From Lamprobacter sp964516305 (GTDB taxonomy: Bacteria; Pseudomonadota; Gammaproteobacteria; Chromatiales; Chromatiaceae), in NCBI GenBank assembly GCA_964516305.1, contig CAZEZH010000003.1:10199-74198 (forward strand): a stretch of DNA of 64,000 nt, in the 5' to 3' direction. The position numbers and the translations under genes were made by a program. Position 1 is the stretch's first letter. Every line of letters begins with the position of its first letter. Shown here piece by piece: positions 25,752 to 33,301 of this stretch. The notes beneath the pieces were generated by a model. The model saw only the letters and a program-made list of their open reading frames with translations. It was not told the origin of the DNA and searched no databases.

Positions 25752-26564
25752 CTAGCTCGGGAGGCGGCGCGTGCCCACCAGGATGTGGCGTTGCCTGAGG
25801 TCCGCCAGCAGGCCTGCGCCAAACTGGATCACCTGCTCGGGCGCTGGGTGGCGAAGCTCTGCGGCGATCGTCTTGAGGCATTCGAGGCCGGATGGCTGAG
25901 CCTGTTCTTGCAGTAGCTGCAGCAAGCGTTGGGTGACCAGATTGATTTTGAGGAACTCGACCTCGTCGCGCCGGTTGCGATAGACCACCAGGTGTGTCGG
26001 CTCAGGTTCTGGCTCCTGAGGCTGGAAATCCGGTCCGATCTGATGGACTGGAAAACGATAGCTCAGATTCCAGGCCAGCGGCGAAACCAGGGGCAATCCG
26101 GCGAGCAGGTCGCCATTCGGGTCCGCCAGGTCGCTGCCGGCTTCGTCATCGCTGAACAGGAGCGCGGCTTCGACCCACTCGTAATGTGCCAGCTCAAGCA
26201 TGAACGGTGGGTCATCGGGCAGCGCCTCTCGCTCTGCGCCGAGAAAGGCAACCAGCTCTTGGCCGAGCTGAGGGAATAGCGGGGTGGTGGCGCGGTGCTC
26301 GACCAGGAACTGCCGGATCAAGGCGTCCCAGCGCAACGGTCCAAGACAGCGGTTCAAGACGGGAAAGCCTTGGCTGAGTAGCGACGAGACATTGTTAAAG
26401 AACAGGCTGCGATAGATCGCCATCCGCCTGGCTTCGATGTCGGCCGGTGCCGGGGTTCCCTCGGGGTCACGGATATGGCCAGCAAAGCTGCGCTGGATCT
26501 CGGTGCAGCTCGCCGGCTGGGGATGGGCGTCGTGCGGCGTTGGGATAGCGTTGGGCTCAGGCAT
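25752..26564 (-). CDS. DUF2063 partner protein of RiPP maturation (HvfC/BufC type)
   Basis: A 270-residue protein. The DUF2063 domain is seen in the N-terminal half as EIQRSFAGHIRDP, RMAIYRSLFFNNVSSLLSQG FPVL and FLVEHRATTPLFPQLGQELV, with FMLELAHYEWVEAALLFSDD after it. The C-terminal half has HLVVYRNRRDEVEFLKINLV and ends in a small helix-turn-like segment. Family knowledge: such proteins partner a DUF692/MNIO enzyme and recognise the leader of a small Cys-containing peptide. Its start overlaps the DUF692 gene by eight bases, and the order precursor-DUF692-DUF2063 is that of hvfABC/bufABC. Confidence 0.88.
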   Translation of the reverse strand: MPEPNAIPTPHDAHPQPASCTEIQRSFAGHIRDPEGTPAPADIEARRMAIYRSLFFNNVSSLLSQGFPVLNRCLGPLRWDALIRQFLVEHRATTPLFPQLGQELVAFLGAEREALPDDPPFMLELAHYEWVEAALLFSDDEAGSDLADPNGDLLAGLPLVSPLAWNLSYRFPVHQIGPDFQPQEPEPEPTHLVVYRNRRDEVEFLKINLVTQRLLQLLQEQAQPSGLECLKTIAAELRHPAPEQVIQFGAGLLADLRQRHILVGTRRLPS

Positions 26565-27438
26565 AGGCCAGCTGCTCCGACTGAGTATGGGGCAGGGTGT
26601 CGACGCTCTGCGCCTGGCCCGCGGCCTGCAGATCCCTGATCTGTTGCACCTCTTGCGCGAGTTGCTCGAGTGGAGGGATGTTGAAATCGCGCTCGAGTAG
26701 CGTCGGAAAGGGGCCGAAAAGCTGATAGGCGCGCTCGAGTAAGTCCCACACTGGCTCGATCACATCCGCGCCATGGGTGTCGACCCGCAGATCCGGGGCC
26801 TCTTGGTAATGCCCTGCGATATGGCCGTAGACGATGCGCTCGCCGGGTAGACCGTCGAGAAAGGCGTTCGCATCGTAGCCGTGATTGATGCTATTGACGT
26901 GAATATTGTTGACATCGAGCAGCAGGTCGCAGTCGGCCTCGCGCAACACCCGATTGATGAATTCGAGTTCGCTCAGTAGTTGGCCGGGTGCGGCGTAGTA
27001 GGAGACATTCTCAAGCGCAATCCGGCGCTCCAGGATGTCTTGGACCTGTCGAATGCGCGGGACCACATGGTCCACGGCCTCATCGGTGAACGGGATCGGC
27101 ATCAGGTCATAGAGATGGCCATCGTCCGAACAGAAGCTCAGGTGCTCGGTATAGGCGCGGATCTGATGCTGATCAAGGAAGACCTTGACCTTGCGGACGA
27201 AGTCGAGGTCCAGTGGCGCCGGTGATCCGATCGATAGGGAGAGCCCATGGCAGACGAACGGGAAACGCTCAGTCATGCTGCGCAGGACCTTTCCCCAGCG
27301 GCCGCCGACGCCAATCCAATTCTCGGGCGCGATCTCCCAGAAATCGACCTCAGCGGGGGGTTGCTCGGCTGCGGCGGCTGCAAAGGCCCGCCGCAGGCCG
27401 AGACCGGCGCCATGAACGGGAACAAGTTGATCGCTCAT
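26557..27438 (-). CDS. DUF692 (MNIO) iron enzyme of RiPP maturation (HvfB/BufB type)
   Basis: A 293-residue protein from ATG 27438 (MSDQLVPVHGAGLGLR); the open frame upstream reads into the precursor gene and was not used. DUF692 is a TIM-barrel multinuclear non-haem iron oxidase. Family features seen here: DFWEIAPENWIG, HGLSLSIGSPAPLDLDFVRK, a TEHLSFCSDDGHLYDLMPIP segment, RIALENVSYYAAPG, LLLDVNNIHVNSINHGYDA and HIAGHYQEAPDLRVDTHGAD, which together provide the His, Glu and Asp metal ligands. Homologues convert Cys in EGKCG motifs to a modified ring that binds copper. It lies 28 bases after the precursor and overlaps the DUF2063 gene. Confidence 0.9.
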   Translation of the reverse strand: MSDQLVPVHGAGLGLRRAFAAAAAEQPPAEVDFWEIAPENWIGVGGRWGKVLRSMTERFPFVCHGLSLSIGSPAPLDLDFVRKVKVFLDQHQIRAYTEHLSFCSDDGHLYDLMPIPFTDEAVDHVVPRIRQVQDILERRIALENVSYYAAPGQLLSELEFINRVLREADCDLLLDVNNIHVNSINHGYDANAFLDGLPGERIVYGHIAGHYQEAPDLRVDTHGADVIEPVWDLLERAYQLFGPFPTLLERDFNIPPLEQLAQEVQQIRDLQAAGQAQSVDTLPHTQSEQLAYA

Positions 27439-27466
27439 GGCTAGGCTCTCTAATCGGTTTGGACAA

Positions 27467-27733
27467 TCAGCTCGCGCCGCCGCACTTGCCCTCGCCACAC
27501 TTGCCCTCGCCGTCACCCTTGTTACCGCACTTGCCTTCGCCGCCATCCTTGCTTCCACACTTGCCTTCGCCGCAGCTGCCTTCGCCTTGACCAGCCAGCA
27601 TCAGGTAACCGCCGTCGAGCTGCTCAGCACCGAAGGGATTTTCCGCGGCATGGGCCAGATTGACCGCAGAGAGGCTGCCAACCAGGGCAACGCCGATCAC
27701 AGCAGCAACAGGGGTCATGGTGTTCTTAGACAT
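27467..27733 (-). CDS. HvfA/bufferin-type RiPP precursor with EGKCG repeats
   Basis: An 88-residue precursor from ATG 27733 (the open frame continues upstream without homology). Residues 1-29 look like a signal peptide (SKNTMTPVAAVIGVALVGSL, ending AHA). A short leader-like segment with AENPFGAEQLDGGYLMLAG follows, then a core with one EGSCG and four EGKCG units, five Cys in all. The 3' DNA is a tandem repeat that encodes them. Family knowledge: HvfA/BufA2 peptides are exported, their Cys are modified by a DUF692-DUF2063 pair, and they buffer copper outside the cytoplasm. A copper link here is by homology only. Confidence 0.9.
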   Translation of the reverse strand: MSKNTMTPVAAVIGVALVGSLSAVNLAHAAENPFGAEQLDGGYLMLAGQGEGSCGEGKCGSKDGGEGKCGNKGDGEGKCGEGKCGGAS

Positions 27734-27952
27734 GGGCTTCACTCCGAAAAAACATGGGGTTATGTTTGATTTTGGTCTTTGCTCACGACCGAGACGAGGT
27801 CTCGGCAGCGACGACAGCGCTGCATTGATAACACAGTATGACACTGGGGTAAAACCGGCGGCTCGCCCCGTCATTCGCTGCCATCGCCAGTAGAGACCCA
27901 GTAGAACGGTCAAATGTTTCATCAGCACTGAAATCGAGCGGGGTCAGCACGC

Positions 27953-28402
27953 TCAGCCGCGGGGTCGCCGTCCGGCTCCGCGTCGCTTGATGCACTTGAG
28001 ATAGGCCTTGGGGTGGAAATCGCGGCCATGGCGCTGGATCTTCCAGATCTCTTCGGCCAGGCACTCTAGGATGCGGTGCTCGGCCTCATGCGAGTCACCG
28101 AGACAGTGCGAGATCATGCCCTGATAGAGCCGCCGGATGCCCGGTGGCCGATCGGTGGTGATCTGCTCTTGTAGGGCGATGTGCAATGCCATGTGTAGGA
28201 AGGGATTGCTTTGTCCGCCTTCGGGTAGCCATTCGCGCCCGAGCGCGGTTTCGCCTTGCTCCAGCAGGCTGTGGTACTCAGGGTGTTGCTCAGCAACCTC
28301 GACGATCTGCTGCTCGACGGGCTCGAGCGGCTCGCCCCTGCGCGCTTTATGCCAGGCTGTCAGATAGGTCTGGCGGAGTTGGTCTCGATCTTGACTGAAC
28401 AT
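27953..28402 (-). CDS. DUF1841 family protein
   Basis: A 149-residue protein from ATG 28402 (MFSQDRDQLRQTYLTAWHKA); the frame is open to 28474, but that part lacks homology. DUF1841 features are IVEVAEQHPEYHSLLE, NPFLHMALHIALQEQI, and a C-terminal basic segment that ends in Gly and Arg residues. The function is unknown. It is on the same strand and ~220 bases upstream of the bufferin-type precursor, but the spacer between them looks like a separate promoter region, so a shared operon is uncertain. It lies just downstream of one copy of the palindromic repeat. Confidence 0.82.
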   Translation of the reverse strand: MFSQDRDQLRQTYLTAWHKARRGEPLEPVEQQIVEVAEQHPEYHSLLEQGETALGREWLPEGGQSNPFLHMALHIALQEQITTDRPPGIRRLYQGMISHCLGDSHEAEHRILECLAEEIWKIQRHGRDFHPKAYLKCIKRRGAGRRPRG

Positions 28403-28469
28403 GCGGGCTGAACCTGGGCGCTGGATGAGGTTGTGGCAAAGACCCTGCAGTTCGCTTTGTACGATTGTC

Positions 28470-28635
28470 CCCAAAAAGAGCCTTTCAACCGCAGATGACG
28501 CAGGTTAGCGCAGAGACATTAAACCACGACGACCAATCGCTCCTTCACCTAGTTGTTGACCCTAGTATTCTCGTCAAAGCACTGTTTCGTCTATGTTTAA
28601 TCTGCGCCATTTGCGCCATCTGCGGTTTGTAGGCT
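28470..28635. repeat. Palindromic dispersed repeat, copy 1
   Basis: A ~165-base non-coding unit between DUF1841 and nth. Its left end reads TTTCAACCGCAGATGACGCA (28483-28502). Its right end, GCGCCATCTGCGGTT at about 28613-28627, is nearly the reverse complement of the left. The inner text GTATTCTCGTCAAAGC and CTATGTTTAATCTGCG recurs with few changes in copy 2 at 30138-30306. Inverted ends and the lack of a gene fit a miniature, non-autonomous element or a REP-like family. Confidence 0.85.
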
Positions 28636-28663
28636 GACCGGTCTCGACCTGGGCAAGCCGCAG

Positions 28664-29371
28664 CTAAGCCGATCGTGGGACCTCGTCGCCCGACTTCGGT
28701 GCCGGCCGCGGAATCTGGTTAGGCCTTGTCTGCGAGTCCGCTGGGGTCTTTTGCTTGTACTCGCAGAGGTCTGAGACCAGGCAGGTCGGACAACTTGGCG
28801 TGCGCGCCTTGCAAACATATCGCCCATGCAGGATGAGCCAGTGATGGGCGTCCTGCAGGAACGGCGTTGGGACCAGACGCAAGAGACGTTGCTCGACCGC
28901 CAATGGAGTCTTCCCGGGCGCGATCCCGGTGCGGTTCGCGACCCGGAAGATATGTGTATCCACGGCGATGGTCGGCTCGCCAAAGGCGGTATTCAAGATC
29001 ACATTGGCGGTCTTGCGGCCGACACCGGGCAACGCCTCAAGCGCAGCGCGATCGCGCGGCACCTCGCCGTCGTGTTCCTCGAGAAGCTTCCGGCAGGTCG
29101 CGATGATGTTCTTTGCCTTGCTATTGAACAGCCCAATGGTTCGGATCTGTGTCTTTAGGCCGTCCTCGCCCAATACCAGGATCGCGGCCGGTGTGTTGGC
29201 GACCGCGAACAGTCGCTCGGTGGCCTTGTTGACGCCCTTGTCGGTCGCCTGCGCTGACAGCACGACGGCGATCAGTAGCTCGAACGCGGAGCTGTAACGA
29301 AGCTCGGTGGTGGGGGAGGGATTGGCTGTTCGCAGCCGTTCGAAGATGGCCGTCCGTTTGATCTTGTTCAC
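28664..29371 (-). CDS. nth: Endonuclease III (DNA N-glycosylase/AP lyase)
   Basis: A 235-residue base-excision repair enzyme that removes oxidised pyrimidines and nicks abasic sites. The helix-hairpin-helix LEALPGVGRKTANVILNTAF contains the catalytic Lys, and the catalytic Asp is in TIAVDTHIFRVANR. The iron-sulfur cluster ligands are the four Cys of CKARTPSCPTCLVSDLC (C-x6-C-x2-C-x5-C). E. coli Nth has 211 residues; the extra ~25 here form a polar C-terminal tail. It starts at ATG 29371. The V-ATPase D gene lies upstream by 15 bases and may share its transcript. Confidence 0.96.
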   Translation of the reverse strand: MNKIKRTAIFERLRTANPSPTTELRYSSAFELLIAVVLSAQATDKGVNKATERLFAVANTPAAILVLGEDGLKTQIRTIGLFNSKAKNIIATCRKLLEEHDGEVPRDRAALEALPGVGRKTANVILNTAFGEPTIAVDTHIFRVANRTGIAPGKTPLAVEQRLLRLVPTPFLQDAHHWLILHGRYVCKARTPSCPTCLVSDLCEYKQKTPADSQTRPNQIPRPAPKSGDEVPRSA

Positions 29372-29386
29372 GCGTCGCCCAATGGC

Positions 29387-30010
29387 CTAGACGACAGCCC
29401 GTTCGCGCAGCACTTTGACCTGGAACAGGGTATTGCGCTCTTCTTCTTCCAACGCAGATTGGATGAAATGGATGCTGCGTTGATAGAGTGGGATGATGTT
29501 GTACTTGAGTGCATTGACGCGTTTTTGCGCCTTACGCTGCTCCTCCATCAGCCGATAGAGTGCGATCTCGACCTCGCCGAGCCGGGCCAAGAGCACCGCG
29601 GCCTCAGCCAGGTGCTCGCGCGTGTTATCAAAGCTGGCATCGGTGCCCAGCAGCCCCGCCGGCTTCGTCGGCAACCGCTCTGCGGTCACGGCGGGATACT
29701 CCACGCCAAGTGAGCGCCGCGGCAGGATGTCGACCTGGAGTCCGGGAGAGGCGCCGAGTGCCGCCTGATTCAGTCCGCGACTGCCCATGCGCAGATGGGT
29801 GACACCGAGGCAGCGATAGGCCTCGGCCAGCCCGCGTTCGGCGTCCTCCCGCAGCCGGCGGTATTCACCGATGCGCTCGTACACCAATCGGGTCAGGAGT
29901 TCGCGTTTGCGCTCGAGCAGGTCGTGACCCTCCTCGAGGAACTTTGCCTGCTTCTTCAGCGAAAGCAGGGTGTTCTTGGTCGGTGGGACCTTGAGGACTT
30001 GCTGGGCCAT
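29387..30010 (-). CDS. V-type ATP synthase subunit D, orphan
   Basis: A 207-residue protein matching the V/A-type ATPase central-stalk subunit D. It shows the conserved N-terminal VPPTKNTLLSLKKQAKFLEE-type start with LLERKRELLTRLVYERIGEY, and a C-terminal long helix (QKRVNALKYNIIPLYQRSIH, then ALEEEERNTLFQVKVLRERA). In the holoenzyme this coiled-coil shaft turns inside the A3B3 ring. No other V-ATPase gene is in the window, although they normally sit together. It is directly upstream of nth on the same strand and ~130 bases from the second palindromic repeat. It may serve a V-ATPase encoded elsewhere or be a relic. Confidence 0.9.
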   Translation of the reverse strand: MAQQVLKVPPTKNTLLSLKKQAKFLEEGHDLLERKRELLTRLVYERIGEYRRLREDAERGLAEAYRCLGVTHLRMGSRGLNQAALGASPGLQVDILPRRSLGVEYPAVTAERLPTKPAGLLGTDASFDNTREHLAEAAVLLARLGEVEIALYRLMEEQRKAQKRVNALKYNIIPLYQRSIHFIQSALEEEERNTLFQVKVLRERAVV

Positions 30011-30137
30011 GGGGTAGACAACTCGGCGTGACTGGTCAGAACCGTTAACCGGCCCTAGAGGTTACCTGGATCTGGCTATTGTGCCAAAGACCAGGCTCGC
30101 GGTGTCGTCTTGGGTCAAGCCTCTGCTGGCCTTGATA

Positions 30138-30306
30138 CCCAAAAGAACATTTCAACCGCAGATGACGCAGATGTTCGAAGAGACATTGCGACTCGACGGC
30201 CAATCCCTGCTTCAGCTGGTCGGTGATCTTGGTATTCTCGCCAAGGCGCTGTCTTGTATATGTTTAATCTGCGTCATCTGCGTCTGTCCGCGGTCTATAG
30301 GTTGAT
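30138..30306. repeat. Palindromic dispersed repeat, copy 2, overlapping a kinase 3' end
   Basis: Homologous to 28470-28635. A perfect 16-base inverted repeat, CGCAGATGACGCAGAT (30157-30172) against ATCTGCGTCATCTGCG (30267-30282), bounds a loop with GTATTCTCGCCAAGGC. The right end (30264-30302) encodes the last 12 or 13 residues and the TAA stop of the sugar kinase on the minus strand. Confidence 0.87.
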
Positions 30307-31634
30307 GAGCGTGGCGACAGTTCTGGCGTGTCCCAATCGCCGCGCGCCAGCAATGCCGCGCCATAAGCAGCCTCTTGATGCACTGCGGGCTCTACGCTCA
30401 AACCAAGTACGCGGGCACGGATCAGGGTCCACGTTGGGTTTCGGGCGCCGCCACCGCTGCTGAGAACCCGCGTGGGAGCGGGTCCGCCGAGTTCGCGCAG
30501 TCGCCGATAGCCGGCGCGCTCGATCTCCGCGATGCCCTCGAGCAGCCCGGCCAGGAATAGCCGGTCATCCGCCGGTCTCGGTGCGATGCGCGGCACTAGC
30601 CCGGGGTCAGCGATCGGGAAGCGCTCGCCGCGGCCTGGCAGCGGGTAATAGTTCAGTCCCGTTGGTTGGTTCGGGTCGATCTGTGCACTGAGCCGCTTGA
30701 GCTCGGCGTCATCGAAATGCTGCCGCAGAGCAGCCCCGCCGCTGTTGGAGGCCCCGCCAACCAGCCATAGGCGACCGATGCGATGGCTATAGACCCCAGT
30801 TGCGGCATCGCTCACAGGTCGATCCGAGACCAGCTTTAGTACCAGTGTCGAGCCGAGACTGGTGACGGCATCGCCGGGCGACCTGGCCCCAGCCGCCAGC
30901 GTTGCCGCCGTGCTGTCGGTCGTCCCCGCGCAGATGCGCAGTGTCGCGGGCAGCCCGGTGGTCGCCGCTACCGCGGCGTTCATCGGCCCAAGATCGGTTC
31001 CGGGCGCATGGCACCGCGGCAGCTGCACCGGCGCTAGGTCCATCGCCAGTAGCCAAGGCGGCCAGCTCAAGCGGTGCGGATCGTAGCCGAGCTTCAGCGC
31101 ATTATTCAAATCGCTGTCGCCAAACTGGCCGCGCAGCCGTCCGCTGATCCAATCGGCCTGATGCAGCGCGAGAGCAGGCTGTCTCGGCTGGAGCTGGTGT
31201 CGCAGGTGCAGCAGCTTCGCAAGCGAGGCGCTCGGTCCGCGCGCGGCCGAATCCCAGGGCGCTCGCCTTGCAACGAACTCTGCCTCGTCGAGTGCGCGCG
31301 CATCGTTATACATCAGCGCTGCTGTTAGCGGTTCGCCCCCGGGTGTGCAGAGCAGGAGGGTGGCCGATGTGCCGTCGACGCAGATGGCTTGCGGGCGATA
31401 GCGGTTGAGATTGCGGCTCAGTTGGCTCAGCACATCTACCACCGCGCGCCACCAGTCCTCGGGATCTTGTTCGCTAGTGCGATGATCTGTCCGGCTGTTC
31501 GGCGCCTCGATCCTGGGCAGTTCAGCCTTGGCGAGGGCGATCGGGTGTCCATCAAGGTCGACGGCCAGCGCGCGGCAGCCGGAGGTGCCGAGGTCGAGGC
31601 CGATCCAGCAGGGGCCGCTTGCTGGCTCAGTCAA
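30264..31634 (-). CDS. FGGY-family sugar kinase
   Basis: A 456-residue carbohydrate kinase of the FGGY family, in the branch with cyanobacterial and plant D-ribulose/xylulose-type kinases. N-terminal ATPase-fold motifs are WIGLDLGTSGCRALAVDLDG and AICVDGTSATLLL, with the substrate loop ALMYNDARA. The second domain has LRICAGTTDSTAATLAAGA, SLGSTLVLKL and RVLSSGGGARNPTWTLIRA. It overlaps queF by four bases. Its final residues (STYRPRTDADDAD) are encoded by the palindromic repeat. The sugar cannot be fixed from sequence; xylulose and ribulose are candidates. Confidence 0.87.
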   Translation of the reverse strand: MTEPASGPCWIGLDLGTSGCRALAVDLDGHPIALAKAELPRIEAPNSRTDHRTSEQDPEDWWRAVVDVLSQLSRNLNRYRPQAICVDGTSATLLLCTPGGEPLTAALMYNDARALDEAEFVARRAPWDSAARGPSASLAKLLHLRHQLQPRQPALALHQADWISGRLRGQFGDSDLNNALKLGYDPHRLSWPPWLLAMDLAPVQLPRCHAPGTDLGPMNAAVAATTGLPATLRICAGTTDSTAATLAAGARSPGDAVTSLGSTLVLKLVSDRPVSDAATGVYSHRIGRLWLVGGASNSGGAALRQHFDDAELKRLSAQIDPNQPTGLNYYPLPGRGERFPIADPGLVPRIAPRPADDRLFLAGLLEGIAEIERAGYRRLRELGGPAPTRVLSSGGGARNPTWTLIRARVLGLSVEPAVHQEAAYGAALLARGDWDTPELSPRSSTYRPRTDADDAD

Positions 31635-32020
31635 GGGAGCATGACCGGCGCTGGTGCCTGCCAGCCGGGCGCGCGATGCTCAGTGACGACGCTGGTGTAG
31701 ATGCCGCCGCGGACATTGAACTCGGCCGTCAGTCGCATGAAGCGCGGCTCGGTGGCTTGCACCAGATCGTTCAGGATACGGTTGGTGACCGCCTCATGAA
31801 AGGCGCCCTCGTCGCGGTACGACCAGACGTAGAGCTTCAGCGATTTGAGCTCGACGCAGGTCGCGTCTGGGACGTATTCCAAGGTGAGTTCGGCAAAGTC
31901 GGGCTGGCCGGTCTTTGGGCACAGGCAGGTGAATTCAGGGACGCGGATGCGGATGCTGTAGTCGCGCTCGGGCTGGGGATTCGGGAAGGTTTCCAGTGCT
32001 TGGCTGGGTGCGGTCGCCAT
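31631..32020 (-). CDS. queF: 7-cyano-7-deazaguanine reductase (preQ0 reductase)
   Basis: A 129-residue short-type QueF that reduces preQ0 to preQ1 with NADPH in queuosine synthesis. The active-site CPKTGQPDFAELTLEYVPD supplies the catalytic Cys and Asp, and the family's ELKSLKLYVWSYRDEGAFHE and NRILNDLVQ follow, with FNVRGGIYTSVVTEHR at the end. Unimodular enzymes of this size work as decamers. The stop overlaps the start of the sugar kinase (ATGA at 31631-31634). No other que gene is present here, and I saw no preQ1 riboswitch-like structure in the leader. Confidence 0.96.
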   Translation of the reverse strand: MATAPSQALETFPNPQPERDYSIRIRVPEFTCLCPKTGQPDFAELTLEYVPDATCVELKSLKLYVWSYRDEGAFHEAVTNRILNDLVQATEPRFMRLTAEFNVRGGIYTSVVTEHRAPGWQAPAPVMLP

Positions 32021-32048
32021 CGGGATCGGTCTCCTCGGTTGTGGGTCG

Positions 32049-32082
32049 CTTGTGGAGCGAAGTATCTTGTGGAGCGAAGTAT
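32049..32082. repeat. Tandem 17-base duplication upstream of queF
   Basis: CTTGTGGAGCGAAGTAT occurs twice, back to back, at 32049-32065 and 32066-32082, within the 142 bases between the GNAT gene and queF. It lies 29 bases before the queF start, so it could affect the leader or promoter spacing. Confidence 0.95.
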
Positions 32083-32162
32083 ATAGAGGTCGAATCCTCG
32101 CGATGATCGCTCGCTGGGCTCGATGCGAGACGCTGGCTCAGGAGTCTGTCGCGCCGTCAAGA

Positions 32163-33128
32163 TCAGGTCTCTGCAGTCCACGCATAGAGGCTGCGCCTGG
32201 CGTAGACGCGGAAGCCGGTTTGCTCGTAGAGCCGGCGGGCTTGATCATTGCGGGCGTCTACCGAGAGAAGGACCCGTTCGGCACCATGATGGGCCGCCCG
32301 GCTAAGGGCCTCGCGCACCAACTCCTGTCCCAGCCCATGGCCGCGCTTATGCGGAAGGACGCCCATGTAGATCAGCTCCCAGCACAGGGTTTGCGGGTGT
32401 GGGGCCATCAGCAGCGCGCCCGCGTCTTGGCCTTTTTGGCGCAGGATGCACCAATGCTCCGGCGTAAACTGCCCCTGGTGCCGAAAGCCTTCGATGGCCT
32501 GCAGTGGAGAGAGCACGTCTTTCAGCCCCGGGCAGTCGAGTGAGCTTTCCTGGATGCGGCCTAAGATGCACTCGAGCCGGGGTGAGGGCAGCTGGCCGAT
32601 GGATTCAAAGGAGACCTCGGTTTTCTTTTTCGTGTTCGTTGCTGGCGCTGCACGCTGCTCGCGCCGGCCCGGAGGTGTCTCTGCTTGGAGGTAGAGCAGG
32701 TCGACTAGGTGTGGGAAGCCGTTTTCGCGCAACAACAAAGCGGCATCGTTATCAGCGGTATCGATCACCGCCTGCACGATGCTAAAACCCTTGCTTGCAG
32801 CCCAGTGTCTAGCACCACGCAGGAGTGTTGGTGCAGAGGGCAGCTTGTCTGCCGGAAGCCAGAGCCGCGCTGTGTTGCCTGGCTGCGGCTGAACCCAGAC
32901 CGCTGCGACTGGACCGCCTGTTCCGGGGATGATCATGAGGCCGTTCCAGTCCGGCTGCGACTGACCTGCAAGGGCATCGATGGCCTCGGCCAATTCCGCG
33001 AGGCTGCTTGGATCATTGGCTGCGGCCAGCAGTCTGAGCGCATTGACACGCCAGCGTGCGGGACAGCTGATGGCTGTTTCGCCTTCGTGGATAGGGCTGG
33101 GCTTCGTCGTTCGGTCAGCAGCGGGCAT
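32163..33128 (-). CDS. GNAT acetyltransferase, probable tandem-domain type
   Basis: A 321-residue protein from ATG 33128 (MPAADRTTKPSPIHEGE); GGAGGGAG lies upstream of it, which makes an earlier ATG at 33173 less likely. The C-terminal domain is a clear GNAT fold: ELIYMGVLPHKRGHGLGQEL with the acetyl-CoA loop R/QxxGxG as KRGHGLG, and LSVDARNDQARRLYEQTGFR. The N-terminal half looks like a degenerate second GNAT (ARHWAASKGFSIVQAVIDTA, ALLLRENGFPHLVDLLYLQ). The two-domain layout resembles MshD-type acetyltransferases. The substrate is unknown. It is upstream of queF on the same strand. Confidence 0.84.
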   Translation of the reverse strand: MPAADRTTKPSPIHEGETAISCPARWRVNALRLLAAANDPSSLAELAEAIDALAGQSQPDWNGLMIIPGTGGPVAAVWVQPQPGNTARLWLPADKLPSAPTLLRGARHWAASKGFSIVQAVIDTADNDAALLLRENGFPHLVDLLYLQAETPPGRREQRAAPATNTKKKTEVSFESIGQLPSPRLECILGRIQESSLDCPGLKDVLSPLQAIEGFRHQGQFTPEHWCILRQKGQDAGALLMAPHPQTLCWELIYMGVLPHKRGHGLGQELVREALSRAAHHGAERVLLSVDARNDQARRLYEQTGFRVYARRSLYAWTAET

Positions 33129-33301
33129 CTTGCACTTCTCCCTCCGGTATGGTGGGCAGCTACTGCTGGGCAATTTCCAGCGTTAGGCCAAGGTTCATGG
33201 CGTGTCGCCACCCCGGGACATGAGGCCTCTGTTTCACGATAACCTTGATGGAATAAGGGCCAACTTTCTGCAAGAATGCCGCATCTGGGGAGGAGGTACT
33301 G

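Noticed and set aside
32084..32100. tRNA T-loop-like text (AGGTCGAATCCTC) upstream of queF
   Set aside because: No acceptor, D or anticodon arm can be drawn around it, and the loop lacks the TTC of tRNA genes.
32021..32162. preQ1 riboswitch before queF
   Set aside because: No short C-rich loop and A-rich tail pattern of a preQ1-I aptamer is visible; the leader is mostly the 17-base duplication.
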